From the NCBI GenBank assembly GCA_031283795.1, contig JAITBB010000057.1, positions 1 through 5,915 of the forward strand: a stretch of DNA of 5,915 nt, written 5' to 3'. Positions 1-5,915 of the stretch are shown here, piece after piece. The number at the start of each line of letters is the position of its first letter. Position 1 is the first letter of the stretch. The position numbers and the translations under genes are program-made. The notes under the pieces were generated by a model, which was given only the letters and a program-made list of their open reading frames with translations, was not told the DNA's origin and searched no databases. The DNA comes from Rickettsiales bacterium (GTDB lineage: Bacteria > Pseudomonadota > Alphaproteobacteria > Rickettsiales > UBA1997).

Positions 1-563
1 ATGTCTCCAATGACATCGGATCCGATGTTCTCCTCTGGAAAATCCAGAAAGACCTCGAGGGTACCACTAATATGCACTATCTTTTCCCTGAGTTTCTCAA
101 ATGCACCGGAATTTTTGCCCCTGAGCTGTTCAATGGCTTTTCTATGCTGCAGTTCTGTCTCGGAATCTATCAGATCGGCTATGGCCTCCGTCTGCAGTAG
201 GTCGAGTTTACCATTAAGAAAGGCTCTTCTGGAAAATTCACCCCTCTCCGCTAGTCTTACTCCGTCGATGGCGCCCAGCAGAGAGGTTACCTCTTCTATG
301 ATATGCTTTGAGCAGTGTAGTCCGATCTCACAGAGATCTTCCCCTGTGAAGCTTCCGGGACCCTGAAAAAATACGCACAGCGCCTCATCAAGTTCTCGCC
401 CATTTCTGTCTCTGAGAAGACAGCGCGTTGCTCTTCTATGTTCTAATTTCTTTCTGACACCAAGCTGCTCCAGACACCGGGACACCCCATTTCCGGATAT
501 CCGTATCAGATATACGCTGCACCTACCTCGGATGGTTAGCGGAGCGAATATCGTATCCGGCAC
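1..563 (-). CDS. mnmE: tRNA uridine-5-carboxymethylaminomethyl modification GTPase MnmE, N-terminal part (3' end outside window)
   Basis: MnmE works with MnmG to modify the wobble uridine of certain tRNAs (cmnm5U34), using a one-carbon unit bound by its N-terminal domain and GTP hydrolysis by its G domain. The first 187 codons are present without a stop. The formyl-THF-binding domain (about residues 1-118) shows DTIFA near the start, LIRISG (19-24), GPGSFTGED (68-76) and the hallmark GEFSRRAFLNGKLDL (108-122). The helical domain begins with QTEAIADLI (124-132) and LDFPEE (173-178). The G domain lies beyond the left edge. The start is GTG at 561-563: it places MPDTI where the family begins, and an AGGAGG lies 4 nt upstream. 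The gene lies 48 nt downstream of the 215-aa gene on the same strand and is probably co-transcribed. Two normally conserved spots diverge: the PPGRGG-like motif reads TIRGRC (10-15) and the HGG motif reads HCS (83-85). The identification is near certain; the functional effect of these changes is unknown. Confidence 0.95.
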   Translation of the reverse strand, partial: MPDTIFAPLTIRGRCSVYLIRISGNGVSRCLEQLGVRKKLEHRRATRCLLRDRNGRELDEALCVFFQGPGSFTGEDLCEIGLHCSKHIIEEVTSLLGAIDGVRLAERGEFSRRAFLNGKLDLLQTEAIADLIDSETELQHRKAIEQLRGKNSGAFEKLREKIVHISGTLEVFLDFPEENIGSDVIGD

Positions 564-567
564 AGCG

Positions 568-573
568 CCTCCT
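568..573 (-). promoter_or_regulatory. Shine-Dalgarno of mnmE
   Basis: On the minus strand AGGAGG lies 4 nt upstream of GTG at 563-561. It is the strongest ribosome-binding site in the window and decides the GTG start, because no ATG is suitably placed for the conserved DTIFA N-terminus. The spacing is slightly short. Confidence 0.7.
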
Positions 574-611
574 GGTCACAGCAACCTCTCTCAGAGTTCC
601 AAATGTCATCC

Positions 612-1259
612 TCACTTTTTCGTCTTTCCCTTGTTTTTGCCAGGCTTTGTAGTGGTCTCATGTCCAGGAGGGGACATATTCTCCAGATCAGCCGGAATGG
701 TAGTGCCATGTCCCTGCTGTGGAACTGGTTGTTGTTCCCCGGTGGCTGGAGTCGAGTTTATGTTTTCACCGTTTCCAGGTTTGGTGCTCGTCACATCCGT
801 GTTTGTTTCCATGACACCGTGGGTCGGTGGAACTGTGGTTTCGGTACCAGGGATTGCCCCTGGAGCTACACCATTCGGAATTCCATTTTCACTGCCGACA
901 CTCTGACCATTGGAATCAACTGTGGCTGGAATCTCTTCATTTTCGTCCGGCACTATAACCATTGGAACCTCGTCAATGAGTGGAACTTCATCTATCAATT
1001 CACCCTCACCACCATACAACTTGCCCGAATCTATTCCATTGTTACCAGCCGTACCAGGCTCGCCCTCGAAAACGCCAGCGTTGTCTATCCCATTCTCTCC
1101 AGGTTTTTTTGTGGATTCTGTTGTTTCCTTCTTATCCTTGACTACTCTAATGGGAAATTGAGGAACTGCTCTTTTGCTAGCTAGACGTTCATACTCGACT
1201 CCTAGGACAAAGCACAGGCCCATCAGAAGGGCAATCAATATTATGCGCACGAATTTCAT
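612..1259 (-). CDS. Membrane-anchored low-complexity Pro/Gly/Thr-rich protein of unknown function, 215 aa
   Basis: I do not recognise the family. Residues 4-21 form one hydrophobic segment after a short MKFVR start, fitting an uncleaved signal anchor. A Cys at 16 is preceded by Leu, so it is not a good lipobox. The rest is probably extracytoplasmic and disordered: rich in Pro, Gly, Thr, Asn and Glu, with few aromatic residues. It contains a tandem LIDEVP-LIDEVP (88-99), repeated NGID/NGIP turns (57, 74, 125), and an acidic middle. The last nine residues are strongly basic, GKNKGKTKK. ATG at 1259 is chosen because it puts the hydrophobic segment at the N-terminus and follows a credible promoter; no clear Shine-Dalgarno is visible. 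The stop lies 48 nt before mnmE, suggesting an operon, but nothing links the protein functionally to tRNA modification. A periplasmic linker or surface-exposed protein is possible. The ORF is probably real given its length, signal anchor and promoter. Confidence 0.72.
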   Translation of the reverse strand: MKFVRIILIALLMGLCFVLGVEYERLASKRAVPQFPIRVVKDKKETTESTKKPGENGIDNAGVFEGEPGTAGNNGIDSGKLYGGEGELIDEVPLIDEVPMVIVPDENEEIPATVDSNGQSVGSENGIPNGVAPGAIPGTETTVPPTHGVMETNTDVTSTKPGNGENINSTPATGEQQPVPQQGHGTTIPADLENMSPPGHETTTKPGKNKGKTKK

Positions 1260-1286
1260 AACAATCTACAAATTCTCATGGGATGG

Positions 1287-1314
1287 AGTATATTAAGTCG
1301 ATTAATAAAATCAA
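1287..1314 (-). promoter_or_regulatory. Probable sigma-70-type promoter for the 215-aa gene and mnmE
   Basis: On the minus strand TTGATT (1314-1309) and TATACT (1292-1287) are separated by 16 nt. They match the -35 consensus at 4 of 6 and the -10 consensus at 5 of 6 positions. Transcription would start near 1280, leaving a leader of about 20 nt before ATG at 1259. This is prediction only. Confidence 0.5.
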
Positions 1315-1524
1315 TAAGCAAGTTCTATTCCTATACCATGATTCGCCCTTGTTCCATAGTGTCCAGGTGGATTTGTCCAATAATTTTTGGAGACACTTGA
1401 TCTTTCGCATAGGGCACTAGTGCAATCCGGTGCCGGGTGCGTGCTTTTCATAGGTCCCACGGAATCCAGATTGACAAACCAATCCAGGGGGTGAAGCTAT
1501 AGTCATAGTTAGGACACTGTAGAT

Positions 1525-2139
1525 ATGCCAACATTTGATCTAGAGAATGGCTTCCCAGGGATTGTGGCTGGCATAGATGAGGTTGGGAGAGGACCCCTCT
1601 GTGGCCCGGTATACGCAGCCTGCGTTGTGCTGGATAGGGTGAGGTATCCACAGAGGGTGGATGACTCTAAAAAAATTTCTAGGGTGGGGAGGGAGAGAAT
1701 ATTCAATGAGGTCCTAGAATTGGAAAGGAATGGACTTCTTCGCTATGGCATCGGTATTGTTGAGCCGGAGGAGGTAGATAGGATAAACGTGCGCAATGCC
1801 ACAAAGGTTGCTATGGCTCTTGCCTTTCTAGAGTGTACCCTAAAGTATGACGCTAGAATAGATACTGTTCTGGTGGATGGTGACTTCGTTCCCGACATCA
1901 GTGCCCATGCTCTGGCTATAGTGAAGGGGGATGGGAAAAGCTACTCAATAGCCTGTGCCTCTGTAGTGGCAAAGGTTCTGAGGGACTGGGAGTTGGATTT
2001 TATGGATGTAAAACATCCCCACTATGGCTGGAGAAAAAATAAGGGCTATGCTACCAGGGAACACCTGGAGGCTATAGAGCGCCATGGCCTCGTAGAGAAT
2101 TACCATAGAAAAAGTTTCTGTAGACGCTTTCTCTCCTGA
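1525..2139 (+). CDS. rnhB: Ribonuclease HII
   Basis: RNase HII cuts RNA in RNA-DNA hybrids and 5' of single ribonucleotides in DNA, acting in ribonucleotide excision repair in the cytoplasm with Mn2+ or Mg2+. At 204 aa it has the usual length. The signature GIDEVGRGPLCGPV (16-29) supplies catalytic D18 and E19 and the GRG motif that reads the ribose junction. DSKK follows at 47-50. The third carboxylate is D118 in LVDGD and the fourth D136 in VKGDGKS, the same 18-residue spacing as in the E. coli enzyme. SIACASVVAKVLRD (141-154) and HPHYGWRKNKGYAT (164-177) complete the family pattern, with Y175 as the likely junction-sensing tyrosine. The start is fixed by an in-frame TAG at 1510-1512; AGGA at 1511-1514 lies 10 nt upstream of ATG. 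TATAGT at 1498-1503 is a possible -10, without a convincing -35. The gene stands alone and converges on groEL. Confidence 0.97.
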   Translation: MPTFDLENGFPGIVAGIDEVGRGPLCGPVYAACVVLDRVRYPQRVDDSKKISRVGRERIFNEVLELERNGLLRYGIGIVEPEEVDRINVRNATKVAMALAFLECTLKYDARIDTVLVDGDFVPDISAHALAIVKGDGKSYSIACASVVAKVLRDWELDFMDVKHPHYGWRKNKGYATREHLEAIERHGLVENYHRKSFCRRFLS

Positions 2140-2185
2140 CCATTATTTCTTTGAGATAGACTCCCCGTTTTGAGAAATTTTCAGC

Positions 2186-2199
2186 ACGCCAGCTGGCGT
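2186..2199. repeat. Perfect 14-bp palindrome in the rnhB-groEL spacer
   Basis: ACGCCAGCTGGCGT is its own reverse complement and starts 47 nt after the rnhB stop. As RNA it can form a short GC-rich hairpin. On the plus strand it is followed by CTCCTAATTTT, so a weak rnhB terminator is possible; a protein-binding site is an alternative. Confidence 0.5.
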
Positions 2200-2230
2200 C
2201 TCCTAATTTTCCCCACCCCGGAGCGCCAAT

Positions 2231-2245
2231 CCACCTGGCAGGTGG
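2231..2245. repeat. Short inverted repeat, 6-bp arms with 3-nt loop
   Basis: CCACCT and AGGTGG flank GGC, a GC-rich hairpin readable on either strand. It lies between the 14-bp palindrome and the long terminator-like stem and has no U-tract of its own. It may be an mRNA 3'-end structure or chance. Confidence 0.35.
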
Positions 2246-2311
2246 CACTCTCTATTCTCTACTCTAAAACATATCTCTCATCTGTCCCTCCTCTACACTG
2301 GGTTGGATCAG

Positions 2312-2360
2312 GTTGATCTCCCTAGTTAGATTCTAGGGAGATCAACTCTGGTTTTTTCTC
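2312..2360 (+). terminator. Terminator-like hairpin between convergent rnhB and groEL
   Basis: Arms GTTGATCTCCCTAG (2312-2325) and CTAGGGAGATCAAC (2333-2346) pair perfectly over 14 bp around a 7-nt loop. On the plus strand a TTTTTT run follows within 6 nt, so it can act as an intrinsic terminator for rightward transcription from rnhB. On the minus strand the stem begins 15 nt after the groEL stop and is preceded by the A-run but lacks a U-tract behind it. There it could instead protect the groESL mRNA 3' end or terminate inefficiently. The perfect 14-bp stem is unlikely to be chance. Confidence 0.65.
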
Positions 2361-2361
2361 T

Positions 2362-4020
<1,659 letters not shown>

Positions 4021-4308
4021 CTATTCTATAGTTGCTAAAATATCCGATTCCTTCATGATCAGAAGTTCCTCGTTGTCAACCTTCAGTTCCGTTCCACCCC
4101 ACTTCGTGAAGAATACCTTATCTCCAACCTTTAGAGTCATGGGAATAATTTCCCCTTTATCGTTCCTAGCTCCGGTTCCAACGGCTACGACTACGCCCCT
4201 TGAGGGCTTCTCCTTTGAAGTATCCGGGATTATTATGCCTCCAGATGTTTTCTCTTCAGCATCCTCCCTTTTCACCAGAATCCTATCCTGCAATGGTTTT
4301 ATCTTCAT
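4021..4308 (-). CDS. groES: Co-chaperonin GroES (10-kDa, Hsp10)
   Basis: GroES is the heptameric lid of the GroEL folding chamber. The 95-aa length is standard. PLQDRILVK (5-13) opens the fold, the mobile loop (about 16-33) carries the GroEL-contacting tripeptide III (25-27) followed by P28, and the C-terminal half has VGDKVFF, KWGGTEL and LLIMKESDI, typical of alphaproteobacterial GroES. The start at ATG 4308 is fixed by the conserved MKIKPL N-terminus. The only Shine-Dalgarno-like sequence, GGAG at 4314-4311, sits just 2 nt before the ATG, which is unusually close for an abundant protein. It is the first gene of a groES-groEL operon, with a heat-shock-type promoter 36 nt upstream. No HrcA/CIRCE inverted repeat is present in the leader. 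Confidence 0.98.
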   Translation of the reverse strand: MKIKPLQDRILVKREDAEEKTSGGIIIPDTSKEKPSRGVVVAVGTGARNDKGEIIPMTLKVGDKVFFTKWGGTELKVDNEELLIMKESDILATIE

Positions 4309-4343
4309 ATCTCCAATGATCTTTAAAATTAGTAAACCTCGGT

Positions 4344-4374
4344 GTTATATAGTGACTGTTTTGTGAAATACAAG
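4344..4374 (-). promoter_or_regulatory. groESL promoter, RpoH (sigma-32)-like
   Basis: On the minus strand CTTG (4374-4371), 17 nt, then ACTATATAAC (4353-4344). This fits the alphaproteobacterial heat-shock consensus CTTG-N17/18-CYTATNTNNG except at the first and last base of the -10 element. The same bases also give a weak sigma-70 reading (TTGTAT, 16 nt, TATATA), so dual recognition is possible. Transcription would begin near 4337, about 30 nt before the groES ATG. That this promoter is heat-induced is inference. Confidence 0.65.
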
Positions 4375-4380
4375 GGATTA

Positions 4381-4397
4381 GACAAAAAGGATTTGTC
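4381..4397. repeat. Short inverted repeat between the 333-aa gene and groES
   Basis: GACAAA and TTTGTC flank 5 nt, placed 2 nt after the stop of the 333-aa gene and just upstream of the groESL -35 element. It has no following U-tract on the minus strand, so it is a poor terminator. It may be an operator or chance. Confidence 0.25.
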
Positions 4398-4399
4398 CC

Positions 4400-5401
4400 C
4401 TACGTTCTCCTGAGGATGCCGGCAGTTCTTGCCCTGAATATCGAGTGGGATAGGGCTTTCGCTGACCAGAATAAACCATTGACCAGGAGACCAAAACCTC
4501 TAGATATCGCACTCTTGACAAGAAAAGCGCCACCATTACATATAGCTCCTCGTGTAAATCTCCAGGATATAGCCTTTCCAGTATCCAGGTTCCATCCATA
4601 TTCTCTTGGTTTTGGATCAAAAATGTCAGAGGATGGCAGGAGATTACTAATGGCATTATAGGCTGCTCCTTCGACTGCTGCCTCAACAGCTCCCTGGGCA
4701 AAATTTGCCGTTCCAGCCAACGTTGGTTTTCCTAGGCCTTCAAACAGGTAATTGGCTGTGGTTGCTCCCACATAGGCAACAGAGTTTGGAACTGCTCCAT
4801 GTAGAAACCAGTCGTCAAATTTCTCCTCCACCAGAGCCCGTCCGGATAGATTTTTTGCACCATCTGTCGCGCTGCTAGTGCCACGAATTCTTGGCATAAG
4901 GCTGTCCGTCATAATAAAGCCTCCTCCCCCCATTGACTCTACCACCATTGTGCTAAACGGCGATTCAATTGGTCTAGACAGATCGGCTGTTCTGATTAAT
5001 TGAACGGCTTGGCTCCCAGTCATCTCGTCGATGGATCCTATAGGGGCAGTGGTACCATAGTTCTCTGTGGACTCCAGGGATAGTGTCCCTATGGATGGCA
5101 CAGGGTGTACTCTCTTGAATGGACTAGTCACTATATCGGATACCGCACGACTTATTACACCGGCAGTGGCTCCACTGATAAAGCTGTCGCGTATCTTTGT
5201 CGCCAGACTCTCTTCCTCCTCTCCAGGATCATCTGCGTCTGGTATCCTCCTTGAGGTGTATAGGCTCGTACTGAACACACCACCGCCCACTGCCTTTTCT
5301 AGTGTCTTCAGTGCAAGTTCACCAATATTGGCCTGGCCTTTTCCTGCAATCGATACCGAAATCGCGAGTATCGGCAGGACGGTTCTATAAAAATTTTTCA
5401 T
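4400..5401 (-). CDS. Secreted protein of unknown function, 333 aa
   Basis: I do not recognise the family. Residues 1-24 make a clear Sec signal peptide: MKNFYR, a hydrophobic core VLPILAISVSIAG, and likely cleavage after GQA (24). The mature part begins with a helix-prone stretch (25-40) and an acidic patch (55-64, with EEEE at 61-64). It also has several Gly/Ala-rich helical segments: 74-90 (SFISGATAGVISRAVSD), 209-218, 233-252 and 284-312. The last is hydrophobic enough to be membrane-interacting. The C-terminus is basic (RARTAGILRRT). ATG at 5401 is chosen over TTG at 5461 and ATG at 5434. It gives the signal peptide at the true N-terminus, GGA lies 6 nt upstream, and a good promoter (5461-5433) overlaps the earlier starts. 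The gene is divergent from the kinase-like gene and precedes groES on the same strand. A periplasmic, outer-membrane or exported host-interaction protein is possible, but nothing decides among these. Confidence 0.8.
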   Translation of the reverse strand: MKNFYRTVLPILAISVSIAGKGQANIGELALKTLEKAVGGGVFSTSLYTSRRIPDADDPGEEEESLATKIRDSFISGATAGVISRAVSDIVTSPFKRVHPVPSIGTLSLESTENYGTTAPIGSIDEMTGSQAVQLIRTADLSRPIESPFSTMVVESMGGGGFIMTDSLMPRIRGTSSATDGAKNLSGRALVEEKFDDWFLHGAVPNSVAYVGATTANYLFEGLGKPTLAGTANFAQGAVEAAVEGAAYNAISNLLPSSDIFDPKPREYGWNLDTGKAISWRFTRGAICNGGAFLVKSAISRGFGLLVNGLFWSAKALSHSIFRARTAGILRRT

Positions 5402-5432
5402 CTTTTTTCCATAAAAAATTATCTTCACATCC

Positions 5433-5461
5433 ATGATACAACATATTAACTTTTTATTCAA
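5433..5461 (-). promoter_or_regulatory. Probable sigma-70 promoter of the 333-aa secreted protein gene
   Basis: On the minus strand TTGAAT (5461-5456) and TATCAT (5438-5433) are separated by exactly 17 nt, matching 4 of 6 and 5 of 6 consensus positions. Transcription would start near 5426, giving a leader of about 25 nt before the ATG at 5401. Its position argues against the longer reading frame that would start inside the promoter. Confidence 0.6.
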
Positions 5462-5492
5462 TATATTTTAACATCTGTGTATCCATCTCATC

Positions 5493-5521
5493 TTGCATTT
5501 ACCATATTAATATGGTATAAT
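5493..5521 (+). promoter_or_regulatory. Probable sigma-70 promoter of the kinase-like gene
   Basis: TTGCAT (5493-5498), 17 nt, then a perfect TATAAT (5516-5521). The -35 element is weak, matching only TTG, which suits a regulated promoter. Transcription would start near 5528, leaving a leader of about 80 nt before ATG at 5609. A perfect palindrome occupies most of the spacer. Confidence 0.55.
5501..5516. promoter_or_regulatory. Perfect 16-bp palindrome, candidate operator
   Basis: ACCATATTAATATGGT is its own reverse complement. It lies inside the -35/-10 spacer of the rightward promoter and shares its last base with the TATAAT element. A dimeric repressor bound here would block that promoter. 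It is also 40 bp upstream of the -35 of the divergent leftward promoter, so it could control both. AT-rich intergenic DNA raises the chance of a fortuitous palindrome, but 16 perfect bases at this position is notable. Confidence 0.5.
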
Positions 5522-5608
5522 CTGTCTAGATGGATGTTTATCTCTCCTAGTAGATATACGGGTTTGGTGTGTCCGCTAGATTAGGAGCAAAAAAATAGAG
5601 TTGGTCAT

Positions 5609-5915
5609 ATGTCAGAGGAAAATTTTAATAGAGCGGGATTGTATTCTAAAATGTGGGAAGATCTTATCTCATTAGAAGTAATTAGTAAGAAACATCCTAA
5701 TCTTTTTGGCTCTCTAAAAGATATGTGCGTAGACCAAAATAGGTTGAGTATAAACGGCGAACCAGTCTTTGAAATTGGCTGTGGTTGTTTCAAGACAGTA
5801 TATTCTGTACATGATGAAACAAGGGGAAAACGGGTTGCACTGAGTATAAAGAATAGCCTATTAGGAAAGTTAAAACTCTCCGGAACCGATGCGAGGATCA
5901 TGGGTAATGGTCTCG
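5609..5915 (+). CDS. Eukaryote-like protein kinase N-lobe, WNK-like lysine arrangement (3' end outside window)
   Basis: 102 codons are present without a stop before the right edge. After an N-terminal stretch of about 50 residues with no recognised domain, residues 55-80 read like the glycine-rich loop and beta-3 strand of a Hanks-type kinase: EIGCGCFKTVYSVHD (55-69), then RVALSIKN (75-82). The loop has GxG (57-59), the aromatic F61 and V64. The lysine of the usual VAIK motif is replaced by S79, while K62 sits in FKTVY. WNK kinases have this same layout, with the catalytic Lys in FKTVY and Cys at the VAIK position 17 residues later; here K62 to S79 is also 17. K81 is an alternative ATP-binding lysine. 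The catalytic HRD and DFG motifs lie outside the window, so activity cannot be judged. No signal peptide is visible. The Shine-Dalgarno is weak (GAG at 5598-5600). GC is about 38%, lower than the other genes, which suggests acquisition. Confidence 0.6.
   Translation, partial: MSEENFNRAGLYSKMWEDLISLEVISKKHPNLFGSLKDMCVDQNRLSINGEPVFEIGCGCFKTVYSVHDETRGKRVALSIKNSLLGKLKLSGTDARIMGNGL

Noticed and set aside
1..366. Plus-strand open frame of 121 codons, Ser-rich
   Set aside because: It is antisense to mnmE, whose minus-strand translation carries unmistakable family motifs throughout.
1471..1503. TTGACA (1471-1476) plus TATAGT (1498-1503) as an rnhB promoter
   Set aside because: Each hexamer is good alone, but the 21-nt spacer is too long, and no other -10 lies at 16-18 nt. 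TATAGT could act as an isolated -10, but this is too weak to list.
1260..1524. Possible RNA gene or remnant gene in the rnhB upstream region
   Set aside because: I looked for a tRNA T-loop, the SRP RNA apical loop and a tmRNA-like 3' end on both strands and found none. The palindrome GCACTAGTGC at 1414-1423 is short and unsupported.
1363..2238. 11-bp inverted repeat flanking rnhB (CCAGGTGGATT at 1363-1373, AATCCACCTGG at 2228-2238)
   Set aside because: Several 11-bp matches are expected by chance in a window of this size, and nothing else suggests a mobile element.
2060..2247. Minus-strand GTG-initiated frame of about 60 codons running from the rnhB-groEL spacer into rnhB
   Set aside because: It overlaps the 3' end of rnhB antisense, crosses the palindromes, and has neither a good ribosome-binding site nor recognisable motifs.
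5086..5185. Mitochondrial-carrier-like motif in the 333-aa protein (SGATAGVISRAV...SPFKRV)
   Set aside because: The obligatory P-x-[D/E]-x-x-[K/R] pattern is not met, the protein has a signal peptide, and the six-helix carrier layout is absent. The likeness is probably compositional.
5605..5901. Minus-strand frame of 98 codons opposite the kinase-like gene
   Set aside because: It is antisense to the plus-strand frame that carries kinase-loop motifs, and it has no supporting promoter or family likeness.

Overview
The window looks like a chromosomal segment of an alphaproteobacterium, most likely a host-associated or intracellular lineage of the Holosporales/Rickettsiales type. The evidence is alphaproteobacterial-style GroEL and GroES (GroES ends in an LLIMKESDI motif), a groESL promoter that fits the alphaproteobacterial RpoH consensus, heavy use of AGA/AGG and ATA codons, and a eukaryote-like kinase fragment next to a secreted protein of unknown function. 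The family assignments are firm. The taxonomic placement is inference, and I cannot name a species.

Layout, left to right. Positions 1-563 (minus) hold the first 187 codons of mnmE, a tRNA-modification GTPase that starts at GTG and runs off the left edge. Just upstream of it on the same strand, at 612-1259, is an unrecognised membrane-anchored, Pro/Gly/Thr-rich acidic protein with its own plausible promoter, probably co-transcribed with mnmE. A 265-bp intergenic region follows. Then comes rnhB (RNase HII, 1525-2139, plus), which converges on groEL across a 222-bp spacer holding three dyads, the last of them terminator-like. groES-groEL (4308-2362, minus) form a tight two-gene operon with a 9-bp gap, behind an RpoH-like promoter and without a CIRCE element.

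The right-hand part is the accessory-looking section. A signal-peptide protein of 333 aa (5401-4400, minus) and a gene truncated by the right edge (5609 onward, plus) diverge from a shared AT-rich region. That region has one good promoter in each direction and a perfect 16-bp palindrome lying in the spacer of the rightward promoter. The truncated gene encodes what looks like the N-lobe of a eukaryote-like protein kinase. Its lysine arrangement resembles WNK kinases: a Lys in the glycine-rich loop (FKTVY) and Ser at the usual VAIK lysine position. Its GC content (about 38% by hand count) is below that of sampled neighbours (about 50-60%). This divergent pair, possibly involved in host interaction, is the most interesting part of the window.

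No tRNA, rRNA, CRISPR array, insertion sequence or attachment site was seen.
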